Assembly (NCBI GenBank): GCA_905220665.1
Contig: CAJNAR010000186.1
Span: 1-64,000, forward strand
DNA length: 64,000 nucleotides
Origin: Albugo candida
Taxonomy: Eukaryota > Oomycota > Peronosporomycetes > Albuginales > Albuginaceae
Direction of reading: 5' to 3'
Part shown: positions 1 through 11,978 of the stretch, piece by piece
Position numbering within the stretch: position 1 is the stretch's first letter
How the letters are laid out: the number at the start of each line of letters is the position of its first letter
Notes under the pieces: generated by a model
The model's input: the letters and a program-made list of their open reading frames with translations, nothing else
Told to the model about the DNA's origin: nothing
Databases searched by the model: none
Position numbers and translations under genes: made by a program

Positions 1-2017
1 TTTGATATTTCCATTAATCATCAATCGCGCTTTTGTAATATTGTACAAAAGACGAACCCAGTCGATGAAACTTTTTCCAACACCCATTTTTTCCAAAACG
101 CGAAACATGTACGTCCAATTGACTCGATCATAAGCTTTCTCAAAGTCGAGAAAGGTCGCATAAGCTTCCTCCCCACGATGAGTGACCAAGTCTTGGATGT
201 CGGTGAGATGTCGAATATGATGATGCATTGACCTTCCGCGCACAAATGCTTTTTGATCTTGATGGATCAATTTTGGCAAAAAACGTTGCAATCGATACGC
301 CAACACTTTTGAAGTACTTTTACATCGACGCAAAGCAGTGCGATCGGTCGATAGTTGCCAGGATCACCTCGTGATCCTTTTTTGTACAATAATGTTATTG
401 CCGAGTGACGTTGTGATCGAAGTAGAATTCCTCTTTCCAGCTGATATTCGAACACGATCTTCAGACACTCGCCAAACGTTTCCGGATCAAGCTGATAAAA
501 TGCAGCTGGTAGTCCATCCATACCTGGAGAAGAACTACTCCGCATGTGCTTGATCGCTTCCGCCATCTCGGTCGTACTTAACCGAGTGGAGAGACGTTCT
601 TGCTCTGCTGAGGCAAGTGAAACTTGAATCGAATCGAGTAACTTTTTTTGCTTTCTTTCACTTGGAACATTTGAGTCGGTCTCTGAGCTATAAACAGAGC
701 CCATGACACCACCCCAATGATCTCTGAATTCGTCAATAATCTCCCTCGGGTTCGATGTCACGGTACCACATTTTTGAACATTTTCGATCGGCACGCGACG
801 ACAAGAACTATCCGGAGGGCGAAAAAAATGCTTTGAAGAGTTTTCCATATGCTTCACGTGATGGTCGAAGCTTTCATCTTGGTTGTATTTCGCGTTGTTT
901 TCGACTGAAATTCGAAATTGTTGGAGACTCGATTCGTAAAAATACCGTGACTCATTGGTGTCCTGAATGCGATATCGAGCTGCTGCGACTTCCAAAACAC
1001 GCTGGCTAGACTCAACATCACGTCGGCTATCTTGTGCAACCTTTTTTTCAATGGTTTGAAGCTGTTTCTTGATTTTCGTCTTCCAACATTCCCACATTTT
1101 ACCGGGATTCGAAGTTGTCCGTAACTGTTCGAGCACCAAAATTGCTTCCAATTGAATTGCTTCGACAACTTTAGGATATTCAAATAGTCGTAATGAACAT
1201 TTCCAATATCCTCGTCCCCCGGGAGATTGAGTTGGATTTGCAAAAGTTACTTTTGTGCCAGATGATCTCCCGCATGTCGTGACGAAAATACTCAGAGGTT
1301 TTGTATACCATATTGAATAGCTCTTCCGACATGCAGATATAATCTAATCGATTCTTGCGCGGTAATGGTCCTGTAAATACTTTTTCAGTCGGATGTTGGA
1401 TTCGCCAAGCGTCTACCACACCCAACTTTGAAAGCCATTCGAAACACGCTAATCGACTTGGTTCGTGTCGAATTGTTCCACTCGAAGCATCGATAGCTGA
1501 ATCGAGTGGCGTGTTGAAATCACCAAATACGATATGTGTTGCGGTCGATTCGAAAGTGTTGGAAAGCAATAAATCATAAAAACCCACTCGTTCCTCGGCC
1601 GTGACCGGTGCATATACATTGTGAATATACACCGGTGCATCGTGAATGAGAAGACGCAAAACCAAATAACGATTTCGAATGCTTCGTTCGGTAAGTTCTT
1701 CAGCTGTTGAGTAACCGGGAAAGTCCGAACGAAGAATTGTCATGACGCCGCCACTGCGGTTTTGAGTCCGGATGTAGAAATGCACTGTTGTGATCATTGA
1801 CAAACATTTTGTGCTGCATTTTTGAGGATAATAAAAACTGAAATGAGTCCAGTTGGTTGTGATCATGAAACTTGGTTTCTTGAACACAACAAATGGAGTG
1901 TTGTGCTAGGATGTGGTCGATAAAAAGATGACCATTTTTATGAATTCCATTAACATTCACCGTGAGTGCTGAGATATTGTTCCACGTTGGAATAATCGAG
2001 GAGCCCTTAGCATTCAC
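1..2017 (-). pseudogene. LINE ORF2 (APE endonuclease, start of reverse transcriptase), copy A, partial and frameshifted
   Basis: This holds the N-terminal APE endonuclease region (CCVQETKFHD, GDFNTPLDS, NRLDYICMS) and the beginning of the reverse transcriptase (KKGSRGDPGNYRPIALLC) in several broken frames. At least five indels relative to copy B are visible, including one near 1766, two between 1235 and 1280, a three-base loss near 770 and one near 330. The rest of the reverse transcriptase and the C-terminus lie outside the window. As in the other copies, the frame overlaps the end of ORF1 by 11 nt. Confidence 0.85.
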
Positions 2018-4508
2018 GCTGAAGTGGACCGGCAATCAACCTCATTTCACCATCTTCTTTTGAGAGGTGAAGTGTTGCTTTCTCTTCAGGGAAAAAACTG
2101 AGATTGACTGAGAGCTCGCCGATATCGCCACAGAGAAGTCCTTGCCATTTACCACCAAACCATTGAGACCAACATTTTATGCCCACATCGGAGCGTAACA
2201 AGAAGATGAGCACATTGATCGGAAATAAACGACAATGGTGACCCGGAATTCAGATCACTGGTCTATCGGTGAGATAGTGGATCCAGTGATCGTTTGTGTA
2301 AAATGTCGGGGCAGTAGACATAAATAACAATTCCAATAATGCGAGAGCTTTGGTCGCCCGAGTCAAACCGTGAACAGTGTCCGGCACTGACTTCCACCAA
2401 GGCATCACTTTCTCGAACAATACAGCTCTCTTTGAGGGAACTTTTCCACCAACGTGGCGATTCCATCGCGTCGTAAATGTGACATCTTCGCCGAGATTGT
2501 GCGCTGCAAAAACGCGATTGATGAGAAGTAGATGTGCTACTTCGTCCAACGCAGGATCATTCGACTCCATGCATGAAATAAGCACCCCATGCATGGTGAT
2601 GGGATGATCTAATGCTGCCCGGATGATTTGGTCCGGGTTAGTACAAAATTGTACCAGCCTACGCACATGTGGGATGCACGCATCGGCTTGGACCAGCTTG
2701 TCCGGTCGAAGCTGGTGGAGTGCATTTTTGGAATCCATTTCCATGAGCTCTCCGATTTCACCAATTCGAGTTGGTCGCTCTGCTTTTCCACCGTTGTATG
2801 ACGCTTCTTATAAAAGTGTGCCGCCTCTTTCGAAGTGGCTACCTCTTTTGGCATCCGTGCTTTCACGGGAATAATTTGAATGCGATTGCCATGCGCCGGA
2901 TTGGCAACCGCTTGAACTTCTTCGACATCCACCTCCATGGTTGCGAGCACAGCAAAGTAATTGCTTGTCGCCAACGTTGGGAGCGCACGAGGTGGTGCAT
3001 TGGAAACCATTTGGTCGAACGGCTCAGTTCGATTACGCTTTCCTCGCGTCCATGCCAACTGCATGTATGTGTCACCATCCTTCTCCACCCGTGGATGGGA
3101 AGATGATTGACTTTTTAAATGTAGGATGGGGGGAGTGGTCTGTGATAAGTCTGGTGACCCTGGTGGTGAGATAGAGGGAGGACTGTTGAGCTCCAACGAA
3201 ATTTGGTCGGAATTTTTTCGCTCCGGTCGCCTCGTCTCCAATTCCTGAATTTGAATTGGCTTCTCCACCTTTTTTGGGACCACCACGACTGCCGTTGGCG
3301 CGGTTGTTTGTTTTTGTTTTTCTTGTTGCGATTTTGCTTGCTTTTGATTCTGAGGCTGAGTGTGAGTTGTGTTTGGTTGTTTTGTGTTTTTCTTTTTGTT
3401 TTCCTTTGGTTGTTGCCGTGTTCCCGTGTATATTGCAGCACCCAAATCCAAGCAGTAAGGACCACGTTGACCAAAACGTGGTCGTTCCGTTGGAATAGGA
3501 GCATTCTTACCCCGTACTGGGTAGAGCTGTTTGTCGTAAGCGATTTGTTCAATCACTTTACCAACTCTAACTAGTTGTTGGGGACACGTTGAGCAGCCAA
3601 AGTAGACTCTCCAAGTCGACATTACCACCTCTTTGGTTGGAACCGTCTCGCGAAAGGTGTCATATACCACTTGACACCCGAGTTGGTGAAGAGCACGGAG
3701 AATGTTGTTCCGTTCTTCCTCCACGCCTACGCCGAAAACATCGAGGTAGTACTTTGTTTCAAGAGTATCAAACTCCCGAAAAAAAGTACTTTTCCCCAAG
3801 GATAGTCACCGGCTGACACTCCAACTGTTGGCAGGCATCCGCTGTGGTGACCATCACTCTGATGTTTCCCCCAGGCATTTTGGACACCTGAGCGATTGAC
3901 CGGCTCTCCAGTAGGCTTTCAAAAACCGGATTACCGTGGTCTCGCATCAGGGATGTTAGTATTTTTCCATTTGGAGTACGGGTCAAGGACTGGCCCGTCT
4001 CCAAGACCATCGGGAAGGTTGCTTTCCGGATTTGGAAAGGTCTTGCTGCTTCCAATTTAGCAGACAGAACAGACCAATCCGGGTGCTCCCCATCAGCATA
4101 TAGCTGCAGTATAGCCTCGATATCCGAGGCTTTCGGCTTCGCGAGCTCGACTCGAAATTTCGCCCGAGCTCTAGCCTGGTCCTTACGCAAGGACTCCTGT
4201 GACTTGATAAGGTCAGCAAGAGTGGGACTTTTAGAGTCGTCCACAGTTGCGGTTGCCTTTTGGTCACCCGGTGACGAGGCAACGACAGTACCGCTTGTAC
4301 CACCGGTACCACATCCTACACCGGTAGTACCGGTATTACCCTGTACCGTCAAACAGGGGGTGGGGGTACTTTCCACGTCATCACATAGGGGTGATGACTC
4401 ATCAACAATCATGCAATCACTCAAGGCTGGGTGACTCATGAGGGTTGCCACGTCACTACAAGTGGACGCTAGCACCCTTGGTTGTGTCGATATGTCGACT
4501 TGAACCAT
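2007..4508 (-). pseudogene. LINE ORF1, copy A, frameshifted
   Basis: This is the ORF1 counterpart of the intact reading frame at 9077-11554. It starts with the same MVQVDISTQPRVL leader at 4508. The frame breaks near 3785, where a homopolymer has seven T instead of six on the coding strand. It breaks again near 2797 (one base missing), and a TGG codon has become TGA at 2250-2252. The segments between the breaks keep clear similarity, including the block around STWRVYF and the Gln/Lys-rich linker. The linker region differs from copies B and C (for example RRPERKNSDQ against RKPDRKLSDQ), so A belongs to a slightly different subfamily there. Confidence 0.85.
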
Positions 4509-4600
4509 TGTTTTCGAGAGGAAGGAGATGAAAAAGGTTGTTTTTTCGAGTTGTTTTTACTAAATTGGCGCGTTACTTAGTAGCCGGCAAATTGAGAAGT

Positions 4601-4618
4601 GCCTCGGTAGCTCAGTTG
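4601..4618 (+). repeat. 18-bp tRNA-Phe 5' fragment at LINE junction (target-site duplication)
   Basis: The sequence gcctcggtagctcagttg is identical to bases 1-18 of the complete tRNA-Phe gene at 18729. It sits exactly between the 5' end of copy A and the 3' end of copy B. It keeps the A-box core TAGCTCAGTTG but no B box, so it is not a tRNA gene. The simplest reading is a target duplication made when the element inserted into the tRNA gene. Confidence 0.85.
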
Positions 4619-4906
4619 AAGGTGTCTATATTACTAGAATTAGACTAACTGACTTCTCTAGTTGCCTAGGCTATCTTAATAACATATATACATATAAAAA
4701 ACGTTTCGTGAAATACCTGTGAGAGATGATAATATGTCTTCTCGTTGATAATCCCGTATCGCAGTAGCCTCAGCCACCTTAATACGAGACTGTATCAAGC
4801 TTGTAGATGCTGTAAAGTTGTAAAGTTGTAAAAATGGTCCAAAAGTACAGTGATTTTGCAAATTGGTGTGCGCCACACTAGGCGGAACAATGCCATTCAA
4901 CTAGGA

Positions 4907-7900
4907 CTAGGATCCGAGTTGCACTTGCCGTTCCACTCGCCTGTGCCGGACCCGCAGCAATGATCTTCGACTGCTGAAAAATCCACCAAATGATCCCTGC
5001 GTTGCGAGTTGATCCAGTACCTTTGCAAGCTGAATGCGTTCCTCTTGGTCGTAACACTGTCTTCGAAAGTACCGAACGTGCGCACTAAACGTGGTGTAAA
5101 TGACGGAAAGTGCTGGAACTGTCGGAGTTGCTGATCGTTGATCGAACAAACGACGATTCCGATCGGTCCAGACGAAGTGCAGTGTCACCGCTTGCAATGC
5201 AAGCCATAAATCTGAGATAATGTCGAAATAGTCTTTCCAATCCGACCGTAGTGTTGGTACGATTGCACATGCAATATGCGTCCAACGTGGTCTCGAGGAG
5301 AATAACAGATCCCAACTAGGGAGTAACTCCCTCCATAACTGTGCCGTGTGATCGCACTCTAGAAAGAGATGTTGATCGGATTCCACTGCCCCACACGAAG
5401 GCTGCGTGCACAAGATAATGTCGGGCTGAATATTTGTTAAGAACCAGAAACGAGATCGAACTGGCAACATTCGAAAGGCGATACGAAACTGTAAATCCTC
5501 GAAAATTGGTAATACACGTTTTCGAAGATGCCGTGATGTAGCCATAAAAGTTCGAATTCGTTCTGAATCCAGTGCGTCCGATCTCTCCCGTGATGACCAA
5601 TGTGTCGACATCGGATGACTCTTGGTTGGTTCGGGAGGTTTCCAGACGATTCGTGAGAGTTGTGAGCGTGGAATAGATGGAAAATAATGTTTCCTTTCCT
5701 TGCTTTTTACTCCCACATAAAATGATCTGCCACTTGTGGTTGGTATAATCCAAGTGATGAGACCAATCGTCAAGTGGATACGCTGGAGAATCTGAGTGAC
5801 TTCATTGTAAAGTCGACTCAGCAACTTTTCTTCAGCCATATCCGATGTGTTTAGCTCTTCGTCGTTGTAATAGTTGGCGACGAAATCTTCCTTCGTTGGC
5901 CATGTGTCGCTTTCACGAAAAAAGTCTTGCAAACTTCGAACGTCGAAAAGTGTAGCAAATGTTTTTCGAAATGTTCGATGTGGTTCATCCACCATGCCAA
6001 GATTGTACCAAACGTTCTGCGTACTCGGATGACGAGTAGCAGCTTCGTAATGTAATTTTTGGTCCCAGTGGAACCACATCGGCTGTTCCATGTAGTACTG
6101 ACGGCGTTGTGAAACATTTAAATCTGATATTGAAATGCTCCACTCCATCTGATGCCACATTCTAAATGCTTGTTTCCACCATGACGATATGCTCTCCCAT
6201 TGAACCATTTTCCCATGTCGATTTGGTGCGATGGTGAATATATCCATCGGCTTGTGTGGTCCAAAGGAAGGTTGGATAAGTTGTAATAATTCCGTCGAAG
6301 CAGTTGTCCAATTCGCAGGAATAATTGTTGACGCATCGGATGCGAACTGCTGAAGGAATTGAATACGTTGTAGCTTTAGTCGTCCCACCAAAAAAGGAAC
6401 TTGTAGTCCACCATCTTGTCGGCGAAGATATAAAATTCTTTGCTGAGTAGGTGAACATGTTTTGAATCTTTTTTGTGTTTCCGACCAAGCACAAATCGAT
6501 TTAACATCGATTGCCACTGTCGAATAGTCACTGCTGGTATGTCCACGTGCATCGTGTAATGCCACAAACGTGATAAAATCATCGTCTGCGCAACCAGTAG
6601 TCGACCACGAACAGTTCTTGCTCGTCGAAACCATACACCAAACCCATCGTAAAAACGCTTGTCGAGAGTTGAAATAACCATCGAATGAGTTGGTTTCTGG
6701 CCGAACGGAATACCCAAATACTTGACCGAATCCTCCGGACCCATTATGGTCAAATTGGGAATACATGGACACGGCATGGTCCGATTCAACGAGAGCAAAG
6801 ATGATTTACTCAAGTTGAGTTTCGCACCCGATCCATCGCAATAGACTTGGACGAGTTCGAGTTGCGTCAAAACACCATTTGGTGTCTCTGAAAGCAATGT
6901 CGAATCGTCTGCAAAAAATAATCCAGTTGCGACAGTCGTGCTATTAATCCAAATGCCATGTTCTTCATGTTGTCGAAGTAAATTTCCCAAAGGTTCGATC
7001 GTCATCAGAAAAAGTAATGCTGAGAGAGGATCACCTTGTTTCACTCCACGTTGTGGTGTAATAGATGGTGTGATATTTCCATTAATCATCAACTGCGCCT
7101 TTGTGTTATTGTACAAAAGACGAACCCAGTCGATGAAACTTTTTCCAACGCCCATTTTTTCCAAAACGCGAAACATGTACGTCCAATTGACTCGATCATA
7201 AGCTTTCTCAAAGTCGAGAAAAGTCGCATAAGCTTCCTCCCCACGATGAGTGACCAAGTCTTGTATGTCGGTGAGATGTCGAATATGATGATGCATTGAC
7301 CTTCCTCGCACGAATGCTTTTTGATCTTGATGGATCAATTTTGGCAAAAAACGTTGCAATCGATACGCCAACACTTTTGAAAGTACTTTTACATCGACAC
7401 AAAGCAGTGCGATCGGTCGATAGTTGCCAGGATCACCTCGTGATCCTTTTTTGTACAATAATGTTATTGCTGAGTGACGTTGTGATCGAAGTAGAATTCC
7501 TCTTTCCAGCTGATATTCGAACACGATCTTCAGACACTCGCCAAACGTTTCCGGATCAAGCTGATAAAATGCAGCTGGTAGTCCATCCATACCTGGAGAA
7601 GAACTACTCCGCATGTGCTTGATCGCTTCCGCCATCTCGGTCGTACTTAACCGAGTGGAGAGACGTTCTTGCTCTGCTGAGGCAAGTGAAACTTGAATCG
7701 AATCGAGTAACTTTTTTTGCTTTCTTTCACTTGGATCATATGAGTCGGTCTCTGAGCTATAAAGAGAGCCCATGACACCACCCCAATGATCTCTGAATTC
7801 GTCAATAATCTCCCTCGGGTTCGATGTCACTGTACCACATTTTTTGGTAACATTTTCGATCGGCACGCGACGACAAGAACTATCCGGAGGGCGAAAAAAA

Positions 7901-9087
7901 TGCTTTGAAGAGTTTTCCATATGCTTCACGTGATGGTCGAAGCTTTCATCTTGGTTGTATTTCGCGTTGTTTTCGACTGAAAGTCGAAATTGTTCGAGAC
8001 TCGATTCGTAAAAGTACCGTGACTCATTGGTGTCGTGGATGCGATATCGAGCTGCTGCGACTTCCAAAACACGCTGGCTAGACTCAACATCACGTCGGCT
8101 ATCTTGTGCAACCTTTTTTTCGATTCCTTGAAGCTGTTTCTTGATTTTCGTCTTCCAACTTTCCCACATTTTACCGGGATTCGAGGTTGTCCGTAACTGG
8201 TTGAGCACCAAATTCGCTTCCAATTTGATTGCTTCGACAACTTTAGGATATTCAAATAGTCGTAATGAGCATTTCCAATATCCTCGACCGGGTGATTGAG
8301 TTGGATTTGCAAAAGTTACTTTTTGTGCCAGATGATCTCCCGCATGTCGTGGACGAAAATACTCAGAGGTTTTGTATACCATATTGAATAGCTCTTCCGA
8401 CATGCAGATATAATCAAGTCGATTCTTGCGCGGTAATGGTCCTGTAAATACTTTTTCAGTCGGATGCTGGATTCGCCAAGCGTCTACCACACCCAACTGT
8501 GAAAGCCATTCCAAACACGCTAATCGACTTGGTTCGTGTCGAATTGTTCCACTCGAAGCATCGATAGCTGGATCGAGTGGTGTGTTGAAATCACCAACTA
8601 CGATATGTGATGCGGTCGATTCGAAAGTGTTGGAAAGCAATAACTCATAAAAACTCACTCGTTCCTCGGCCTTGACCGGTGCATATACATTGTGAATATA
8701 CACCGGTGCATCGTGAATGAGAAGACGCAGAACCAAATAACGATTTCGAATGCTTCGATCGGTGAGTTCTTCAGCTGTTGTATAACCGGGAAAGTCCGAA
8801 CGAAGGATTGTCATGACGCCGCCACTGCGGTTTTGAGTCGGATGGAGAAAAGCACTGTTGTGATCATTGACAAACATTTTGTGCTGCATTTTTGAGGATA
8901 ATAAAAATTGAAATGATTCCAGTTGGTTGTGATCGTGAAACTTGGTTTCTTGAACACAACAAATGGAGTATTGTGATACGATGTGGTCGATAAAAAGATG
9001 ACCGTTTTTATGAATTCCATTAACATTCACCGTGAGTGCTGAGATATTGTTCCACGTTGAAATAATCGAGGAGCCCTTAGCATTCAC
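4907..9087 (-). pseudogene. LINE ORF2 polyprotein (APE endonuclease-reverse transcriptase), copy B, one frameshift
   Basis: ORF2 encodes the enzymes for target-primed reverse transcription. In order it has an APE-type endonuclease (about residues 1-230; CCVQETKF, VVGDFNTPLDP, RLDYICMS), a linker, and a reverse transcriptase (about 480-800; YRPIALLCVDVKVLSK, FLDFEKAYDRVNW, GVKQGDPLSALLF, catalytic FFADDS at about 724-729). At the C-terminus is a cysteine/histidine segment (CTQPSCG..H..EC) of the zf-RVT type. A single base is missing near 6433 relative to copy C. Adding it back gives 1394 codons, the same as copy C, so this is a recent lesion or a sequencing error. The frame begins with GTG; no ATG lies near the start, and the first in-frame ATG falls inside the endonuclease. 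Confidence 0.9.
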
Positions 9088-11554
9088 GCTGAAGTGGACC
9101 AGTAATCAACCTCATTTCACCATCTTGTTGTGAGAGGTGAAGTGTTGTGTGCTCCTCTGGAAAAAAGCTGAGATTGACGGAAAGCTCAGCGATGTCACCA
9201 TGGAGAAGTCCACGCCATCTACCTCCAAACCATTGCGACCAACACTTTATGCCAACGTCGGAGCGGAAGAAGGATATGATCACATTGGTTGGAAGTAAAC
9301 GACAATGATGACCCGGAATCCAGATCACTGGTCCATCGGTGAGATATTGGATCCAGTGGTCGTTGGTGTAGAATGTCGGAGCAGTACACATGAATAAAAG
9401 TTCCAACAACGCGAGAGCTTTCGTTGCTCGAGTCAAACCGATAACGATGTCCGGCACTGACGTCCACCACGACATTACTTTCTCGAACAGAACAGATCGC
9501 TTGGAGGGAACTTTTCCACCAACGTGGCGACTCCATCGCGTCGCAAACGTAACATCTTCGCCGAGATTGTGAGTTGCAAAAACGCGATTTATCATAAGTA
9601 GATGAGCCACTTCATCCAAAGCTTTATCATTCGACTCCATACATGCAAGTAGCACACCATTCATCGTGATCGGATGATCAAGTGCCGCTCGGATGATTTT
9701 GTCCGGATTTGTGCAGAACTGGATTAGCTTCCGCACATGAGGGATGCAAGAATCCGCTTGAACCAGCTTGTCCGGTCGGAGTGAGTGAAGGGCATTTTTC
9801 GAATCGATTTCCATCAGCTCCCCTATTTCACCAACTCGGGTTGGTCGTTCCGATTTCTCGATTGTTGTATGACGTTTTTGATAAAAGTGTGCCGCCTCTT
9901 TCGAGGTGGCCACCTCTTTTGGCATCCGTGCTTTCACGGGGATGATTTGGACGCGATTGCCATTCTCTGGATTGGCAACCGCTGTTACTTCTTCGATCTC
10001 CACCTCCATAGTTGCGAGCACGGAAAAATAGTTACTCGTCGCTAGTTTTGGAAGCGCAAGAGGTGGTGCTTTGGAGACCATTTGGTCGAACGGCTCCACC
10101 CGATTACGTTTTCCACTCGTCCAAGCCAACTTCATGGATACATCCCCATCCCGCTCTACCCGTGGTTGGGAGTATGACTGACTGGTCAGTTGGAGGATGG
10201 GAGGTGTGTGTTGCAATAAAGCTTGTGCTCCTGGTGGTGTGATAGTGGGGGGAGTGTTGAGCTCCAAGGAGATTTGATCGGATAGCTTCCGGTCAGGTTT
10301 CCTCGCTTTCAATTCTTGACTGAGAACTGACTTCACTACTTTTTGTGGTGCCACCACGAGCTCCGTTGGCGCGTTTGTTTGTTTTGGTTGCTGTTGTGGT
10401 TTTTGTTGCGGTTGATTTTGAATGTGGTTTTGCTTTTTCTTTTGCTTGTTCGATTGTTGTTGCCGTGCTCCCGTGGTTGATATAGCGCACAAATCCAAGC
10501 AATAAGGACCACGTTGACCAAAACGTGGTCGTTCCGATGGGATAGGAGCGTGTTTCCCTCGCACAGGGTAAAGCATCTTTTCGTATGCAATTTGTTCGCA
10601 TACTTTACCGATGCGGACCAGCTGTGGAGGGCATGTAGGAGTACTAAAGTACACTCTCCACGTCGACATCACGACACCCTTGCACGGAACAGTTTCGCGG
10701 AAAGTAGCAAAGACTACTGGACATCCTAGACTGTGAAGGGAACGTAAAATCGGAATCCGTTCTTCCTCCACGCCCACTCCAAATATATCCAGATAGTATT
10801 TGGATTCGAGAGAATCGTACTCCCGAAAAAAGTATTGAGACCCGAGGATGGTTATCGGCTGGCACTCCAGCTGTTGACAAGCATCCTCGGTGGAGACCAT
10901 CACTCGAAGATTGCCACCAGGCATCTTTGAGACTTGAGCAATGGCTCTGCTCTCCAGTAGACTCTCGAATACTGGATTCCCATGATCCTTCATAAGGGAA
11001 GACAGGATTTTTCCATTTGGAGTACGCACCAACGCTTGACCTGTTTCCAGAATCATGGGAAAGGTGGCTTTGGAGACCTTAAAAGGCCTCGCTGCCTCCA
11101 ATTTTTCTGCCAACACCGACCACTCGGGATGTTGTCCATCAGCATACAATCGCATAATAGACTCGATGTCCGAGGCTTTAGGCTTTGGAAGCTCCACGCG
11201 AAATTTCGCCCGAGCTCTAGCCTGGTCCTTACGCAAGGACTCCTGTGACCTGATCAGGTCAGCCAAAGTGGGACTTTTAGTGTCGTCCACACTTGCAGTT
11301 GCCTTTGGGTCATCCTGTGACGAGGCAACGATAGTACCGCATGTACCGCCGGTACCACATCCGACACCTGTAGTACCGGTATTGACCAGTACCGTCACAC
11401 TGGGGGTGGGGGTACTTTCCACGTCATCACACAGGGGTGATGACTGATCAACAATCATACAATCACCCAAAACAGGGTGACTCATGAGGGTTGCCACGTC
11501 ACTACAAGTGGACGCTAGCACCCTTGGTTGTGTCGATATGTCGACTTGAACCAT
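9077..11554 (-). CDS. LINE ORF1 protein, copy B, intact (825 aa)
   Basis: This is the only uninterrupted ORF1 of the array. ORF1 proteins of LINEs bind the element RNA and form the ribonucleoprotein. Here the N-terminal third is hydrophilic with Thr/Gly-rich stretches. The middle (about residues 200-340) contains a conserved folded block (STWRVYF, RIGKVCEQIAYEKMLYPV, PRFGQRGPYCLDL) that resembles ORF1 blocks of other oomycete LINEs. A Gln/Lys-rich linker follows (about 350-390), then a conserved C-terminal region ending QREC. I see no CCHC zinc knuckle. The start is the ATG at 11554, shared by all three copies. The stop overlaps ORF2 by 11 nt. Confidence 0.88.
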   Translation of the reverse strand: MVQVDISTQPRVLASTCSDVATLMSHPVLGDCMIVDQSSPLCDDVESTPTPSVTVLVNTGTTGVGCGTGGTCGTIVASSQDDPKATASVDDTKSPTLADLIRSQESLRKDQARARAKFRVELPKPKASDIESIMRLYADGQHPEWSVLAEKLEAARPFKVSKATFPMILETGQALVRTPNGKILSSLMKDHGNPVFESLLESRAIAQVSKMPGGNLRVMVSTEDACQQLECQPITILGSQYFFREYDSLESKYYLDIFGVGVEEERIPILRSLHSLGCPVVFATFRETVPCKGVVMSTWRVYFSTPTCPPQLVRIGKVCEQIAYEKMLYPVRGKHAPIPSERPRFGQRGPYCLDLCAISTTGARQQQSNKQKKKQNHIQNQPQQKPQQQPKQTNAPTELVVAPQKVVKSVLSQELKARKPDRKLSDQISLELNTPPTITPPGAQALLQHTPPILQLTSQSYSQPRVERDGDVSMKLAWTSGKRNRVEPFDQMVSKAPPLALPKLATSNYFSVLATMEVEIEEVTAVANPENGNRVQIIPVKARMPKEVATSKEAAHFYQKRHTTIEKSERPTRVGEIGELMEIDSKNALHSLRPDKLVQADSCIPHVRKLIQFCTNPDKIIRAALDHPITMNGVLLACMESNDKALDEVAHLLMINRVFATHNLGEDVTFATRWSRHVGGKVPSKRSVLFEKVMSWWTSVPDIVIGLTRATKALALLELLFMCTAPTFYTNDHWIQYLTDGPVIWIPGHHCRLLPTNVIISFFRSDVGIKCWSQWFGGRWRGLLHGDIAELSVNLSFFPEEHTTLHLSQQDGEMRLITGPLQREC

Positions 11555-11645
11555 TGTTTTCGAGAGGAAAGAGGTGAAAAAGGTTGTTTTTTCGAGTTGT
11601 TTTACTAAATTGGCGGGTTACTTAGTAGCCGGCAAATTGAGAAGT

Positions 11646-11663
11646 GCCTCGGTAGCTCAGTTG
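11646..11663 (+). repeat. 18-bp tRNA-Phe 5' fragment at LINE junction (target-site duplication)
   Basis: This is a second identical 18-bp copy of the tRNA-Phe 5' end, between copy B (left) and the 3' end of copy C (right). The flanking bases on both sides are the same as at 4601-4618: agaagt on the left and aaggtgtctata on the right. Confidence 0.87.
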
Positions 11664-11978
11664 AAGGTGTCTATATTACTAGAATTAGACTAACTGACTT
11701 CTCTAGTTGCCTAGGCTATCTTAAATAACATATATACATATAAAAACGTTTCGAGAATACCTGTGAGAGTTGATAATATGTCCCTCGTTGCTAGTTCTGC
11801 AGTGCGGTAGCGTTCACCACTACAGTACGAGAGTGTGTCCATCGTGTAACGGATAGATGTTGAAAGTTGTAAAGTTGTTAAGTGGTAAGTTTGTAAAGTT
11901 GTAAGAATGGTCCAAAAGTACCGTGGTTTGCAAATTGGTGTGCGCCACACTACGGTGAGCATGATTAGCCAACTAGGA

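Larger units (their letters stand above)
1..4600 (-). mobile_element. LINE retrotransposon copy A (3' part cut by window edge)
   Basis: This is the leftmost of three tandem non-LTR elements. Its 5' end lies at the right, just before the tRNA-Phe fragment at 4601, and its 3' part is missing beyond base 1. It is collinear with copies B and C but the most decayed: it has several indels (for example near 330, 770, 1240, 1766, 2797 and 3785) and a Trp-to-stop change at 2250-2252. The right-hand 100 bp form the 5' UTR, almost identical to the other copies. No protein from this copy would be functional. That it is the oldest insertion is inferred from its decay and its distance from the intact tRNA. 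Confidence 0.9.
4619..11645 (-). mobile_element. LINE retrotransposon copy B, full length (about 7.03 kb)
   Basis: This is a complete element between two 18-bp tRNA-Phe fragments. Reading on the minus strand, it has a 5' UTR of about 90 bp, ORF1 (11554-9077), an 11-nt overlap, ORF2 (9087-4907) and a 3' UTR of about 290 bp. The 3' UTR contains short gttgtaaa-type repeats near 4810. There is no poly(A) tail at the 3' junction. The coding organisation (APE, reverse transcriptase, CCHC-like C-terminus, separate ORF1) fits the L1/Tx1-like group of non-LTR elements, which includes target-specific members. The exact clade cannot be decided by eye. Confidence 0.93.

Noticed and set aside
7296..7622. 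Plus-strand ORFs across the LINE array
   Set aside because: They are antisense to ORF1/ORF2, repeat with the element copies, and have no recognisable domains.
4601..11663. Additional tRNA genes at the two LINE junctions
   Set aside because: Only the first 18 bases of tRNA-Phe are present. There is no anticodon arm, T arm or B box.
11850..11910. CRISPR-like or satellite array
   Set aside because: The repeats are short, adjacent and irregular, lie within a LINE 3' UTR, and the genome is eukaryotic.
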